The notes under the pieces: generated by a model
Databases searched by the model: none
Seen by the model: the letters and a program-made list of their open reading frames with translations, nothing else
What the model was told of the DNA's origin: nothing
Made by a program: the position numbers and the translations under genes
Part shown: piece by piece, positions 26,480-39,839 of the stretch
Position numbering within the stretch: the first letter of the stretch is position 1
How the letters are laid out: each line of letters begins with the position of its first letter
Assembly (NCBI GenBank): GCA_037074705.1
Contig: CM073596.1
Coordinates: 22,728,001-22,792,000, forward strand
DNA: 64,000 bases
Direction of reading: 5' to 3'
DNA from: Zhengitettix transpicula
Lineage: Eukaryota; Arthropoda; Insecta; Orthoptera; Tetrigidae

Positions 26480-26723
26480 CTCCCGCTATAGGAAGGGTGT
26501 GGGACAAGTACCCAATGCCCGACCTACCTGATGCAGGTTTTTCTAGGGTTTTCCCTGCATTACTTTTAGGTGAATCCCGGGTAGGATCTTTAAACTATAG
26601 CCTGGGGGCCCTAGTTAACCCTTGGCTAACCCGCATCCCCCTTTCAAATCCTTTTCTATTATATTAAAGGGGAGTTGCCACTATGTGGATTACCCTCATG
26701 TAGCCTGTTAACCTTAAAAAAAA
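26480..26723 (+). mobile_element. retroposon family R, copy 3 (5'-truncated)
   Basis: Shares with copy 2 the 3' half: GGAAGGGTGTGGGACAAGTA, TGATGCAGG, CCGGGTAGGATC, GGGGGCCCTAGT and GGGGAGTTGCCACTATGTGG. It ends in a run of eight A at 26716-26723. It starts inside the element, about 300 bp downstream of the copy 2 start. Such variable 5' truncation with a fixed 3' end is usual for LINE-type retroposition. An open frame encodes GRVWDKYPMPDLPDAGF, nearly the same as copy 2. Confidence 0.75.
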
Positions 26724-29700
26724 TTGAACCTGTTTGTTCTGTCATGATCTGTTTAAGGTTGAAAAATAAACAACAGTTAATCTGGAAAAGATTGTGTATA
26801 TTTCCAAAATAAAAAGTTACTTAGTTTCCGGTATGAGAATTTTATAAGTATGACAAATCTCCACCATAATCGAGAAATCAGTAACACACAGACTTTAAAG
26901 GATAAATGTTTGTAGTTACCCTGATTATTTAAACGGCGAAATTTCTAAAAGCAAATTCATGAAGCTACAGAATAATTGAACAACTTGTTAAAGATGATTG
27001 TTAGTGCATTTAAAAATATTTATAAAGGTTCACTCGAAGAAAATGTTTGCATAAACAATTTATAAATCATCAACTAAGTTTTGAATTTAAGATAGGATTA
27101 GATTTATAACATACCTTTTTTCTGATAGACCTCATAATTATTTTATTTTATATTCAAAAATTGATCTTTGTTCTTAAATCAAAAAGTTCTGTTTTGTCGT
27201 GGTTATGAAATAACGTATTGCGCCTAAACTCATTCATTATTTCAAAAGTTATACCGAAATAATCTTCCTCTTAAATGACGCATGAGTATTTTGCAGAGAA
27301 ACGTATGCCGAGCCAGGGGAGTCGGAACCGACTGTTCATAATTTTAATTAATTTTGGAGCCGAATTAATGTATTTATTATTCAGCTGTTTGATTCCGCGT
27401 CCAGTGATATGCCGATCACATTTAATTCCGCGTGGCAACGCTGCATATTTCTGGCAATTTATATCTGTAATGAGCTCGCCCATTCGACCATTAATCTGCA
27501 ACGGGCGGGATTAGTGTGACATTGGCCAACGCGTTTCATGATGACAATGGCATCAGGTTTTTCCATGGCTTGGGTGGGGGGGGGGTCATAACTACTAAAC
27601 CGTGTACATGCTGGAAACAGATAAGTATTGTCAATAATTCTCAAGTTTGTAAACTGGTCCTTTAATGTTACCTACCAAAAGATAATTTCCTAAAGTACTA
27701 TGAATATGATTCAGGTTGATGAGATATGGTTGGTAATTAATTGTGATAATTGTGGATTATTGATACAATCGAATGGAATAATCATTGAGAGCTAATATAA
27801 TAAAAATGATAAAATTGGTAATAAATACTTATTTGTACTCATTGTTTTTTGTTGATATTGGAATTTACCTAAACTAATTTAATTGCAAAAAATTAAATTG
27901 TGAAAATATTTTAGAGTTTAAACAGGGTTTCAAATTAATAAGTGTATATTCAAAGCTCAATTATGCAAAACACTTCTCGCAGTACTAAGATAAGAACCTA
28001 ACGGCAGCAGTAGTTTCCAAGAAATAGTCTGGAATATTGTCATATACGCCCTCCCTCCAGCCCCCTTCCTACATATAAGAAGATACGGAGACGAATTGGT
28101 TAGATGTAGAAGTATTCTAGCAATTTATTATTCTTTACGTTTCTCCGACATTTGTGTAGGAAAATACAAAACCCTGGTTATTTCTTTGCACGAGTATTAA
28201 ATTTATTGCGAACGATTCACCATTTCAAATTAGAAATCAGCGCAGGGAGGTGGATGAATTATTTCTACACGATTATCTAGATATTGTGACTAAATATTGT
28301 GACCGGTGTTTTTTCCGACGATTATCCCATTAAAACTGCGTGTGGTCTTTGACGTACGAATGTCGGGAAATTAGCGATATTTTCAGATTGAGAATGTGAC
28401 TAAGGAGACAGGCACGTGTTGACCTTCATGTGAGACGAGGCATAAATCTGTCGGGGGGGGGGGGGCACAATGCTTTACTTGGCTAAGGAGAGGAGACGCC
28501 CTAGGCTTCCAATTTCGAGGTAGATCGCTGCGGTGTTAGCGCCCAATCTGCAGGGGTAATTGCACTTCTCCAACGTCGCTGAGAGACAGGCAACACACTA
28601 CAGACCGACATTACCACAAAACTCGCCAGCAAACCCAGCCTAATAACACGCTGCACACTCACAGCAATGAACGTTTATTTCGAAATGGTACACGAAACTA
28701 CAGCGGTTCTCTTTTTGCCGTGACGTTTCTTTGCATTCTTTTGAACGTGTGAAGGAAGAAAATATCTGGATTACTTTTCTCTATTTTATTATTGAATTTA
28801 AGATCAAAATAATTCTGATTGTTTCATATGATTGAAAACGTGTGTATTTGTAGAAACCTGACTGATGAAATCTGAAATACTTAATCTGAAAATTAGGCAA
28901 GAATATTACTTTCGTTCTAAATTACACTATCACAACTTTTAAAACACAACACTAAAAATAAATGAAATCATCAACATCTTTCATAATAACCTGCCACCGA
29001 ACAACATGTCATCCATAAGATAAATTTATTACAAGTGGTTGTTTCTCCTGCCGGCGTTACTTGTCTCTATTGTTAAATTTCAGTACAATAAAAACAAAAA
29101 CTTATAATACAAAACACACGGCCACCGACTTATGTGAGGGTAATGGGATTTCCTGGCTCGAATAGCATTCGGCAAGTAAAGCTTTCAGCAGCTATTTTTA
29201 ATTGTAACATCCAAGAAGAGTAATTTTCTTCTCAAATGAAAGTGGGATAAAAGTGTTCAACGTTTCGTTTCAGGATGGGCTATAACTTAACTGTTCACTT
29301 TATTTTTTACGAAGTCTGAATCAAAATAAAGGCATTTCTTACAGAAATGAAAGTTAGAGATTTTTCGATGAATACAGGGTACTGTAAATTTTAGAGGGGG
29401 TGGGAAATACGCTTATGATAGACCGACGTTTTTCGCAGTAAGCGACTCTGTGTTCAGGGAGAGGTTAAACAACATAAGTTCAAATTACTATTTATTGTAT
29501 CAATTACATCACTTTGTCTAAATCCTCGTATGAGAACTATTTCTCTAAATTTGACGTTCGAATCTGTTTCACATTACTTTCAACTACATAAAAATTATTG
29601 GGCCCGACCTGAATTAAAACGCCAAACTTGAATTTGGGAGACAGTTACAGAATATCGATGAGTTACTATACCAATTACCAAAAATGGGGGGAGAGATTGG

Positions 29701-31214
29701 AAGGCTGGTAAATGGAATAAAGAATGCTCGTCGAGATGCGCTTAGGAGAAGCCGCGCCGGGCGACTTGCGGAGCTAGGTAAATTGTGTGGCCCCGGGGAC
29801 TGCCTGTGATAATAGCAGAATAAACGACGTTCTTCCCCGCTCAGCGTTAAGGGGCACTCAATATGAAACACTGCGCCCCGCTACTGCCATCTAAGCTAAC
29901 ACCGCCAGACGACGCCATTGTTGTCGTGGTAAACAGCGTTAGACTTCCACTTCGTAAACTCACCGCCATTCTGGGTGACGAGGGTATAATGAAGGGTGGG
30001 ACCCGCAGATCCACCAAATATGTATGGCACAAAAGGTGGAAGTAGGGATGTCCCGAACCAAGACAAAACGTTCAGAGTCTAACGTTGAAAGAGAGGCAAA
30101 ATCTACGGTAAAGCGTTAACAATGATAATTATTTGAATTTTATACTTCTTATCTGTAAAATATATTTCTGTAATTCATATTTTTATTAACCGTATATTTA
30201 GCTAATTGGCGTATTATATAAATATAAGATGGCAGCGAAGATATTCCGAACGAGGATTGCATGATTTTTAGGATACAATCGAAGCGACAAATTTAGAAGC
30301 TACATAAAAATTCAAAAATTTCATTCTAGCAAACCATGTATCATAAAACGATATTCAATACCACTTTAAAAATTCTAAAGCAGAGCATTAAAAAGATTTA
30401 TAGCCCAATCAGGCAAATTTCTACTTGCATGTAGCAAACGAAATAAAATATCCACAACGTACGGGAATTTCATGACTCTTAATTTTGCGTTGAATATATG
30501 ATGTATTAAAATAGCAATATATATTAGTTATGAGATTCGATAGTAGCTGACAGGCGACCCACGGAACTGGAAGCTGCTTCGTCTGCATAGTCTATATACA
30601 GGATCAGCAAGTTAGACAACCTACATGACATCGTATTACCACTGGCAGCGGTTGATCACGAGTCAAGGGGTTAAATCGACGTATAGTTCAAGTAACAGCG
30701 CAGCGCGTGGCTTCAGCTAAAACTAATTTCTGCTGAGTCTGGTTTTCGAGAGTTCAATCAATTTTACCATGATTAGCACATATGAGCAAATTTTCTGGAC
30801 AATCCTGTGCATTTGCTAATATGACCGAACAGGTTATTCTGCAGCATAGACAATTTATCACGTAAATTAGTTCCAGCCGGAGTATATGTGAATACAGGGA
30901 ATAAGTTATGTATAAAATAGCATTTTTTTATTAGCGGCACCTTTTTTACCTATAACGTGCAATCGGAAACACTTAGTTATAAGCTACCAACTTAAATAAA
31001 TGCGCAAGAACATAATCATTATTATTTTCTGTGAACAAATACATTATTACTTCCATATTACAAAGTATCAAAATGTAAATTATAAATATAATTGCATTAT
31101 ATTTCATCACTTGATGGAATTTAAAACAACGATATTTATCTTATAAAAACTGAAAACTTCCAAGTTTTACTAATAAGTGATATATGCTATGAATAATAAT
31201 TCTGCCGACAGTAG
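26724..31214. other. intronic sequence
   Basis: Poly-G tracts at about 27579-27588 and 28454-28466. A GC-richer block at 29680-30060 is open on both strands for about 60 codons. A minus-strand GTGAGT at about 29960 (after CCCAGAATGGCG) makes a donor-like site, but no exon is recognised. Confidence 0.5.
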
Positions 31215-31235
31215 AAATTAAACGTCAGGCAAATC

Positions 31236-31271
<36 letters not shown>

Positions 31272-31292
31272 GTTGTGACTGACGTTTAATTT
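31215..31292. repeat. AT-cored hairpin, MITE-like
   Basis: AAATTAAACGTCAG (31215-31228) pairs with its exact reverse complement at 31279-31292. Inside this, CCGTGATAT pairs with ATATCACGG around a (TA)n core (31240-31267). The whole 78-bp unit is a near-perfect hairpin, which suggests the microsatellite is the core of a small foldback element rather than an independent repeat. Confidence 0.7.
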
Positions 31293-34200
31293 GAAAAGAG
31301 TACCAACTGTAAATCGAGGAGGGGGATAGAGAAAAATTGGTCAATGAACGCCAGAACTTTTTGGGACAAATTTGGAGGCATCAAATTGTCGACTGTCTTA
31401 GGCTTCGAAAATTCTCATAAATATTTTTAGTTTGCGTTACAATAAAATGAACATATTACATTAATTGCTATTTATCTAATTCAAAATGGCTGATATGTTA
31501 AACGTTAACTGTATGAAGGATTGCGTAGATTTAGAGTTAGTAAAAGAAAATTTATAGAAAATCGAAAATTGATATCAACTTATTTTCAGCACGTCATATC
31601 ATCAACGGCTTACTTTCTAAATATATATTGTCAAAGGTTCACACGTGGGTTTCCTGACGATTTATCCTCGTTGAAATCTGTTTAGCTTTATCACAATGCT
31701 TGCAGAATCTTGAACGCCCATTTGATGAACCACTATTGTAGCTTTGGAGCACACCCATATGCAACTGATTTGAGCTAGCTGTGGTCAATTCGTCTAGAAA
31801 ATGATAATGACCCTCATGGATCTACTCAAACACTGACCCTGTAATCAAACTGATTGCGTTTGTTAAGTTAAGTTACATGCGGGCGCCGAAGTCTATAGCT
31901 GATATTTTTTTTTACTTGATGGGAGAACGATCCTCTGATATTGCCCGTGGTGAGAAAACGCTTTCTTTACACAGATTTTAATATCAAGACAAGAATAGTC
32001 ATATCATATTCAGCAGGGATAGAATTTGTTTAACAGGAGCGGCTGGAACAAAACCTCAACGTGCCTCACGTGTGTATTTTGATATCGCCGTCTGTTAAAT
32101 TATTTTACTCACTACTATTTGTTCAATTAGCTATGTAGATATAGAACACACACATATCCCTCCCATAATATAAAACTATTAATGAATCGGTTTTGGAGTA
32201 AAAAATTCAGGGACGTCTGACTCGTTAGTGTTCTTAAAATTAAATTTACGGTGACTTTAAACTCACAGTATACTCAGAATGTTTTTTCCGTTCTGTCCCT
32301 TCAATAATCTCTGCATATAATTAACAATAAATATTATAATTATTCGTAATATCGGAGATTAATAACGAATGACAAATAGGTTACTCTATGACCGTTCAAG
32401 ATCAAATATAAAAGTTATCCAACTCGTTAGCTGATTTTTATGTGCAAAAATTTCCGTTTACTGAAGCAAAATTTCTTTTCTGATTTTCAACCGAATTTGA
32501 AACCCCGAATTTTCGCCGACAGCCTCGGTCAACATGTTTACGGGGAAAAATTATCTCATGCTATTATTAATTTTTCCCAATTATTATTTGTTAATTACTA
32601 AATATAAACAAAGTAAATTTTAACCATTTCTTTGACGCAAAAGACTGCTAGTGTAAAAATGTATATTACCAAGGCTAGTTTGTACTACTCAATACTGCGT
32701 CAACCTCTCATAACACGTATTATTATATGTACTTTTTAAAAAATATTTGATTTTATGACATGAATATGAAGAAGGAAAGACTCTTAAATTCAGAATTGAT
32801 AACGAATAATTAGAAACAGTATATCAGTCTAATAAATATTATTGTACGAATTAAATTCTATAGCAAAGCTAGAAAGGCAAAAAATGAAGGTTTAACACTG
32901 AGAGATAATTTCGAACCAGGAAATTGAACTTTGTAAAGTGTCTTAAATGTTTGAAGTATTACCATATTACGTATCGAAAAAAAAACCATTCGTAAAACAA
33001 GAAAAAATGCATCGAAACTTGTAAATTTGGAGCAGGAACACTTTAAAAAAAGAGAATAGACGAGGTAGCAAATGAAATGTGAAAAGAAACGATATACACA
33101 GAGAGAACAGATTTTAGGATGAAAAGACACAATTCTCGAGGATGAGCAGCGTTGTTGAATGACTTCATTCCAGGGATTTTCTTAAAATAATTGTATAGAT
33201 TCTAGATAAAGTTCAATTTTACAATCCTACGATGTAAGTAAATAATGTTTGTATTTTTAAATTAAGAATATGAAGATTGTATTACGTAAAGGGCAAAATT
33301 TTCATAAGTCCTTGGACCTGTCGTCAAGCAGAATGATAAATAATATTTTGTAATGCTATAGTTGGCGTTTTTAACTTTAGAACAATGAGAGACTTTAAGA
33401 CTTTTGAATATGTATGGACCTATTCGTTGTTATAACTGTAGAAAGTTCACTGCAATGGAAAGTGAATTATGAGGACCCGTGATGTGTTCCGAGGTCGGAA
33501 GCGTCCTTGTTGACACGGAGTCCCAATAAGACCCTCCCAGCACCTGGTCCCTGTGCAATATGGCCGCACCTGCGTCACACGACGCCTTATTTGCAGCACC
33601 TGTCTATGGAAAACAATCACACACAATATCTGCTCTCCAAATCCTCCTTGCTGCCAAAAGCAAGACTGGTTAGTTTAATATCTGAGAAACGGAGGCTTAA
33701 CGACCTCGTCAAACCGACTAGAAATATACAATCCACTCAGCGTTTACCAGAACTAAATATATGGATTATTTCTCTATTACTTCCGAAATTTGTCCCAAAT
33801 AAACTACACCGCGATATAAAATCTCATTATCAAAACAAATTCCTCATTTTTAAAAGAAAATATACGGATTTTAACTAAATGGAAACATATGTTTCTAAAG
33901 ATTGCCTTTTTGTTTCATAATTAAATAATGGTGTAAATGTTTTCCGTGTAACGGCCAAATCATGTATAATAAAGAAGACGGACACCGCGTCGTTTCTGAA
34001 GATAAAAGGTCACTGTCTCGCTCTTAGAGAACTATATACTACCGCAAAACAAACACTCGTTTATTTGAACCTCTAAATGGAGAGAAGGAAGGTAATAGAG
34101 AGCAGAGGGGGGGGGGAGAAATAAAGAGATAGGGGATTGAGAGACAGAGACGGGAAGAAACGTTTAGAAAAGAAAAATTTTGATGGATAATAAAAAGCCG

Positions 34201-37158
34201 CCTTTAACGCAGTTTAGTTTTTTGTGAAATATGAACGGTTTAGCGATCACTGCAATTTGAATGGCAAGGCTTAATGACTACGTTCAATAGGAGATTCATA
34301 GGGGAAAAGGGCGTTCTGGCGCTTTCTCATTAAGAACATGTAGAGCCATCTGCATCATTCCGCTGACGGCATTCCTAACTTATTATTTGTAATATTGAAT
34401 TTGTAATAAGGCACTGCCTTGCAAATGTAAGGAAATTTTAATCCGGAAACTAATAAATTGCCTACACACTCAATATATATATTGTAACATGACAATCGTT
34501 TGCGAGTCATCTTGCATTGTTTTGAGGGTTGGTTGGCGATGTTTCAACGACAATGTGTACGTGAGACATTGCTATAATAATACTTAGGAGTGGACAGAAC
34601 GTATGTAGCGTCGGTAGAGCAGGTCAGCCACTGGGATAGGACAGTAGCGCTCTGGTTCTCAGACAACCTATCATTTCTGTATGATAGTCAGGACATCATA
34701 CAGAGCGTGGCGTTAAAAAAACTGATGCACATAAACCAAATCTATAGATAATTATTTCTCTCTTCACTGTATTATTAAAGTTTTTGAAAAAATAAATTTG
34801 TATTTTTCCAATAAATTAGTTGGCACTCAATCAGCGGATCTAGAGGAGATTTGAATACCGAAGTACGAAGAACGAAGACTAAGCTAAGCCTGCGGAAAGT
34901 TTAGAGCGATTTACTAAATATATATAAAATTATATTATAAAATATATAATAAATCCGTGTAAATTACTTCAGTCCATCTCTTAAAATTAGTTAACCTCAA
35001 AGTTTTATTAATCGGTAATTTTGAATTAATTAAGAGAAATGTGTGTTGGATACTAGGTCCCATTACTGTTCATAGTAGTTAATAAATATCTATATTTGAT
35101 TACTAATAGTAAATGTGAAATATCGATACAGAGATGGCATCAAAGCTGTGAATAAAAATCTCAAATGTTTATATAGACGCCTTTATTTTTCAGTAATATA
35201 AATGAATATTCAACATTAATTTTTTTTAATAAATCCAGGAGGTAGTCTGACAGTAAATATCTATTTAAAAATGTAGGAAACTATTCTAAAGGCATTTTAT
35301 CTGATGAGTGCCATAACAAATCATAAGGTTGTAAATTATACGTTAGTTCAAAATTGGATCCATAATCATTGAGTTTATTTTGGTTTGCAAGTAAAAAATG
35401 GCACTAATCATTCACTCTGCTATAAATAACTCCTTTGATAATATTTGGTAAGTGAGAAAATTGTTGATCAAATATTAGCTAAATTTTCCACATTCAGAAG
35501 GAACAGGAAAAGTTAGAAGCTTTAGGGTACACTTAAGTCATTTAACTTTTGATATGCTGTTTTAGACATTTATTATGCATATACTCCATTAAATTGTTGA
35601 TTACCTATAACTAGCTTGATGCGGCGAAGATTTCATTTTCTCTATTGTGACTTAAACAATATAAATTCACAGTGCCATATGAGAATACAAATTGTTCACA
35701 GATAATTTTTTTCATGTTAATTTGCTTCCCGAACACAACCACGCAAATCGTGAAAGTATGTTTTTGAGTTAGTTAATCGACGAAACGTATTTTATTGGTT
35801 TTTAAAGTCTTAATTGATTTATCGAATCAAACACATAATCAAGGACATTTAGCTACTTATTGCAAATGGAGTGAGGAGGAGGGGTAGATTTCGGAAACAA
35901 AAATAAAGAATTACCCGGCTGATTGTATCCCAAGCGACGCCACCGTTGGAAGCTATTGTCAGTCGCGTGCTTCGAGCTGATTGAAGACATCGATGAAAGT
36001 TTATTGATGGCTGTCCGAAGCGAAGCTGAGCGATGGACGCATTATCTCTGCAGCCACGCCCTCTACAATCTCCCAGCCTGTATTTAATTTGAGCGCGAAT
36101 AATTTCCTCTTTCCCGTCTCTTGACGAAAAGCTTGTTGTGGGACTGATACCATAATTTGGGGTAGATTATACCGAATAAGAGTATCGCTTAACGCCCCGT
36201 TCTGATTTCACAACGCACTAAGCTACGTTGTCTAAAAATAAAATGGGAAGAATGAAGTGCGAACTATGTTCGTTCCTTAGAAGATAATATTTATAAGCTT
36301 TCCTGATAAGAAATCTTAATAAACGTAGCTTACTCCAGAGATTAGGTCAAATTCAAGGATATACTCATATGAATACTAAATTACTTTTTAATTTTAAACG
36401 ATAATAATTATTTTATGTTCGCCATTTTCTTCCTCCATAAAAATCAGTAATCCGGAAATCACTTGTAATAGTTTCCACTATTTTCATATTTTTTGTTAAT
36501 TAGTGAAGTAATTTTTTGTTAATTAGGGTAGAAAATTAATTAGTGTAGAAAAGCACATTTTACTTTCCTAATAAGGAATATTAAAGATAACAAATAAATA
36601 ATTTCTTCAATTCTGACAACTAAATTTGATCAATTTATCGGCTACGGGAAACATTTCGAAATATTATGAAATGTATCATCTGTATTTGGTGAGAAATAAA
36701 TACCAATGTTAGAAGGACAAAGAAGGAAAGGCCAAGAAGTACAAACATTAAATACATTCCTGAAAAAAGAAACTGAACAGAAATAAATCCCAATTATAAT
36801 AATTAGCAAAATTCTGAGGAATTATACGGTCTCGTTGTGGTATCATTACTTGTAAATGTTTATAATGATTTATAAGTGTGGTACCGGCTTCTATTTCTTC
36901 AGTAGTACTAAGAATAGGAAGGAATATGAACACGTTTGCATGTACCCTAAACGTGTGGATATGTACACAGGTTAATAAAAAAACTAAGCTTGAGAAAAGA
37001 GATATTTTACCAAACATATCCAGTATTTGTATCAAAAAAATTATAAAAAATACGAAAAAATAGTTTAATAATGGCCCAATTAGATTTAGGAATACAAATT
37101 TTAAGTACCATAAACGGATGAGAAATTAAAGAAAAATAGAATGCTAATTTAATTTAGT
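31293..37158. other. intronic sequence
   Basis: Mainly AT-rich. A 123-codon TTG-started forward frame at 33507-33878 begins in a GC-richer block and drifts into AT-rich, lysine- and asparagine-rich codons, so I do not call it. A purine-rich tract with a run of about ten G lies at 34085-34160. A GC-richer block occurs at 35900-36090. Confidence 0.55.
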
Positions 37159-37690
37159 TCAATGTGATCTGTTACCAATTGGTTCAACTTTTTTACAACG
37201 ATTAAGAGTCTCTTCTAAGATTGTAGACAATAGTATGTACAGTAATCGCGTTAATATTTCCTTGATGGTAGGCGACCAATACTCCCGCTTTATAGCATCG
37301 TTTGCAGACTTTGAGTGGCGTAGAGGGGACGTAGGAATTGCAAAGAAATACAACATGTCTGTGAGTAGGCAGGCTAATTGAAAACTTTCGCACTGAGAAG
37401 CAAGACACAGTGGGGGCAATATACGGGCCATAACGCGGAGTCGCTCGTTTGAATACGTCAGTATATTGAATAGCAGGCCGTTTGTGGGAGTTATGTCTGC
37501 GGCGAGTCGCAGCGGCCGCAGTGACCAATGGCCCAGAGTTATTGCGCCGCGATCCCATACGTCACGCTCTGCCAACTCGCTTTGCTACGCCATCCCTAAA
37601 GCCAATTTCAATATTACGTAAAAAAAAGACACATTGCGAATCACATCGTTTCCGGATCTACGGCCGCGAAACAAAATATCGCAAGGTTTA
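37159..37690 (-). other. open-frame block, unrecognised
   Basis: Two overlapping reverse frames are open over the same GC-richer block (138 codons at 37575-37159 and 118 codons at 37558-37202), and a forward one overlaps the right part (37482-37769). The 138-codon frame includes ITPTNGLLFNILTYSNERLR and SANDAIKREYWSPTIKEIL. The start codon is not ATG, no domain is recognised, and having two open frames in one place argues for composition or for an old repeat rather than a gene. It ends 1.3 kb left of the Rbp6 exon donor. Confidence 0.25.
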
Positions 37691-38950
37691 TGCAGCACGT
37701 ATGAAAGTGACGGACATTTTTGTGCTACTACCTCTAATTTTATCACCCAATGAGATATTAACCTTCTAGTATTTATTAATACAATTTGGCTACATTCAGG
37801 TTATACCCCGTTTAATTGATTAAATCTCTTGGATATCCTAATGATCGACGGACGATGGCGTCAGATATTCCTTTCATATTTCCTTGCCCCTGCCTTGTCC
37901 GATATCTGACTTTTCGCAACCATCCTCGGTGAAAGAAACATAACAACAACTTATTTTGTATATCTGAGAGAAGTTGCGAAACCTTTACTTTTTCACCTGA
38001 ACATATCGCACTTTTGTGCACTAACAATCACAATATTGATGAATTTCGTCTACATGTAGTGAAAGCCAAGAATATCGATCAAATGACAATGAAATGAAAG
38101 AAATACCTATACTGTTATTATTCTCGCTCTCTGAAAACCAATGAAAGCTTTAGTAACAGCATCACTTAAACAAATGGTTCAACATAGAATTCTGTCTCTC
38201 TCTCTCCTCTCGCACTTACACTGACATATACACTCGGTAAAAAATAGTTCTTGCTCTGGATTAAAAGTAAATCATTTTAGAAATCATGTTTCTTTCGACC
38301 GGTGTTTGAGCTTCGAGGCTCTAGAACACGGAGTTGCATGTTTAATTTTACAAAATGTACTCGGGAAACTTTTGGATGCTTCGAAACGAGAGAAACAAAT
38401 ATATAGGAGAAATAAGGATCCTTACAAAATGTTTAGAGGACATTTTTTAGGGGAAAGGGTCAGTAATGAGGCCATTAGAAGCCCAGGCCACCACCGCTAT
38501 CATTTGGTAATCAGGGTTGCATCTGCTACGTAGCTCGACTAATGTACCAAGATGAGGGGTATAGCGGATGTGTAAAGGGAAAACAAGCCTTTCAAATATA
38601 TTCCCGTAAATGCAAATACAATTGACAAGCTGTCACAGGTAGAAAGCAATACGCCTAAGCGAAGGAGTAGACGAAAACAACACCGCGACCTCTAAGGAAA
38701 ATACTTATGAATCATTTGTCTCAGGAAAAGAGTGAGACATTTGTCTTTCTGTAGTGTTCATTCAAACTACAGTTATTCCATAATAGGAAAATAAACCAGG
38801 CGCCTCAGGGAAATTATGGATAGTATTGTACAGAAACGTTAAATAAATATAAAATACTAATTTAAGTGTGCTAGATTTTTTCTCCTTCAAGCAGTTCAAT
38901 ACGGAATTTAAGTTATGAATGGACGTATAAATATATTAGGAGAAACTCAC

Positions 38951-39043
38951 CGGGCCGAATTGTTCGAAGTAGTTCTTGACGTCTTCCAGGGTTGTGGGTG
39001 CGGACAAGCCACCAACAAATATCTTCTTCGTTCGCGTCACCAT
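38951..39043 (-). CDS. Rbp6: Rbp6 (Musashi family) internal exon, start of RRM2
   Basis: This 93-nt exon encodes 31 residues: MVTRT, then [17 protein letters not shown], then NYFEQFGP. It covers the first beta strand (RNP2, IFVGGL) and first helix of the second RNA-recognition motif of a Musashi-family protein. Insect Rbp6 has the APTTLEDVK variant, whereas insect musashi (msi) diverges here, so I assign Rbp6. These proteins bind short UAG-containing motifs in mRNA and control translation, notably in neural cells. On the minus strand the exon is preceded by a pyrimidine-rich tract ending TTTTCAG and followed by GTGAGT. It starts and ends in phase 0, and vertebrate Musashi genes, as I recall them, cut RRM2 at the same place. 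RNP1 (RGFGFVTF) must lie in the next exon, and RRM1 in earlier exons; neither was seen here. The first codon is itself ATG. Family assignment is very sure; Rbp6 over msi rests on about ten residues. Confidence 0.93.
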
Positions 39044-39839
39044 CTGAAAACCAAAAACACGCACACTTTTATTTATAGTTCAAAACGTTTTACTTATTAT
39101 ACGAAACTAGTAATGCTTAAAGAATTATTTCAGGAAATAATAAATTAATTCGTTTTAGTTGCAAACACTGAATGTCGTGTTTTTATTTTAATTTTTGTGT
39201 ACGTAAAAGGAACGACTCGTTCATCCGTTAAGGGAATTATTTTCACTATCTTAAAGCAATACATATTTAAATACACGTATGTGGCGTATTTTCAGAGTCA
39301 ATAGGGATCTTTAAATGAATCAATATGATCTTCATTTCATAAATTTACCTATGTCTTAATTTTTATTTTCTCTGCGAAGGTAAAGCAAATATTCTGTATT
39401 ACATTAGTGTAACACGACAATCAAATACTCTAGAAACCAAATCTAAATCCGTCTACGATTTTTTCTTTGTTTTTACAGTGGAATCCTTAAATTTTATAGA
39501 TAAAACCGTAGACTTGGTAAGGAAAATTAATACTGAAGTATAAGAAATCTACGAATAACTAAGAAGTCGAATAGGTTTGCCACTGAATGAAGTCTCATAA
39601 CACCTTCCATTGTACATGCGTTTGTTTATATAAGCATATATATTTTTCAAAATAGGGATGTGGGGTATGAATTGTGAAAACAATATTGGATATTATATAG
39701 CTTCTATTTACATGATGGTAATTCTCACCCTCTTATTATCCGAGAGACCCGAATAAATTTAGCTTATACGGACGTGTACATACATGGCAATTATTTGGAT
39801 TATTAAATTTAAGAATGCCTTCAGTCCAGTGTGCTATAA

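Larger units (their letters stand above)
1..38950 (-). other. Rbp6 intron downstream of the RRM2 exon (partial)
   Basis: Everything left of the exon donor is read as one intron continuing past the window edge. I searched by eye for the expected next coding block (VEDAMLMFDKQTNRHRG, then RGFGFVTF and CEIHFHEINNK) on the minus strand and did not find it. The intron is therefore at least 38.9 kb, unless I missed an exon or a nested gene exists. It contains the mobile elements and repeats listed separately. Confidence 0.7.

Noticed and set aside
29847..30032. Reverse frame ending near a GTGAGT donor, possible exon
   Set aside because: No recognisable peptide and no acceptor defined upstream; a donor hexamer alone is expected by chance in 64 kb.
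33507..33878. 123-codon forward frame
   Set aside because: Starts at TTG, shifts from GC-richer to AT-rich codon use halfway, and has no motif.
38915..39148. 77-codon forward frame over the Rbp6 exon
   Set aside because: Antisense shadow of the coding exon.
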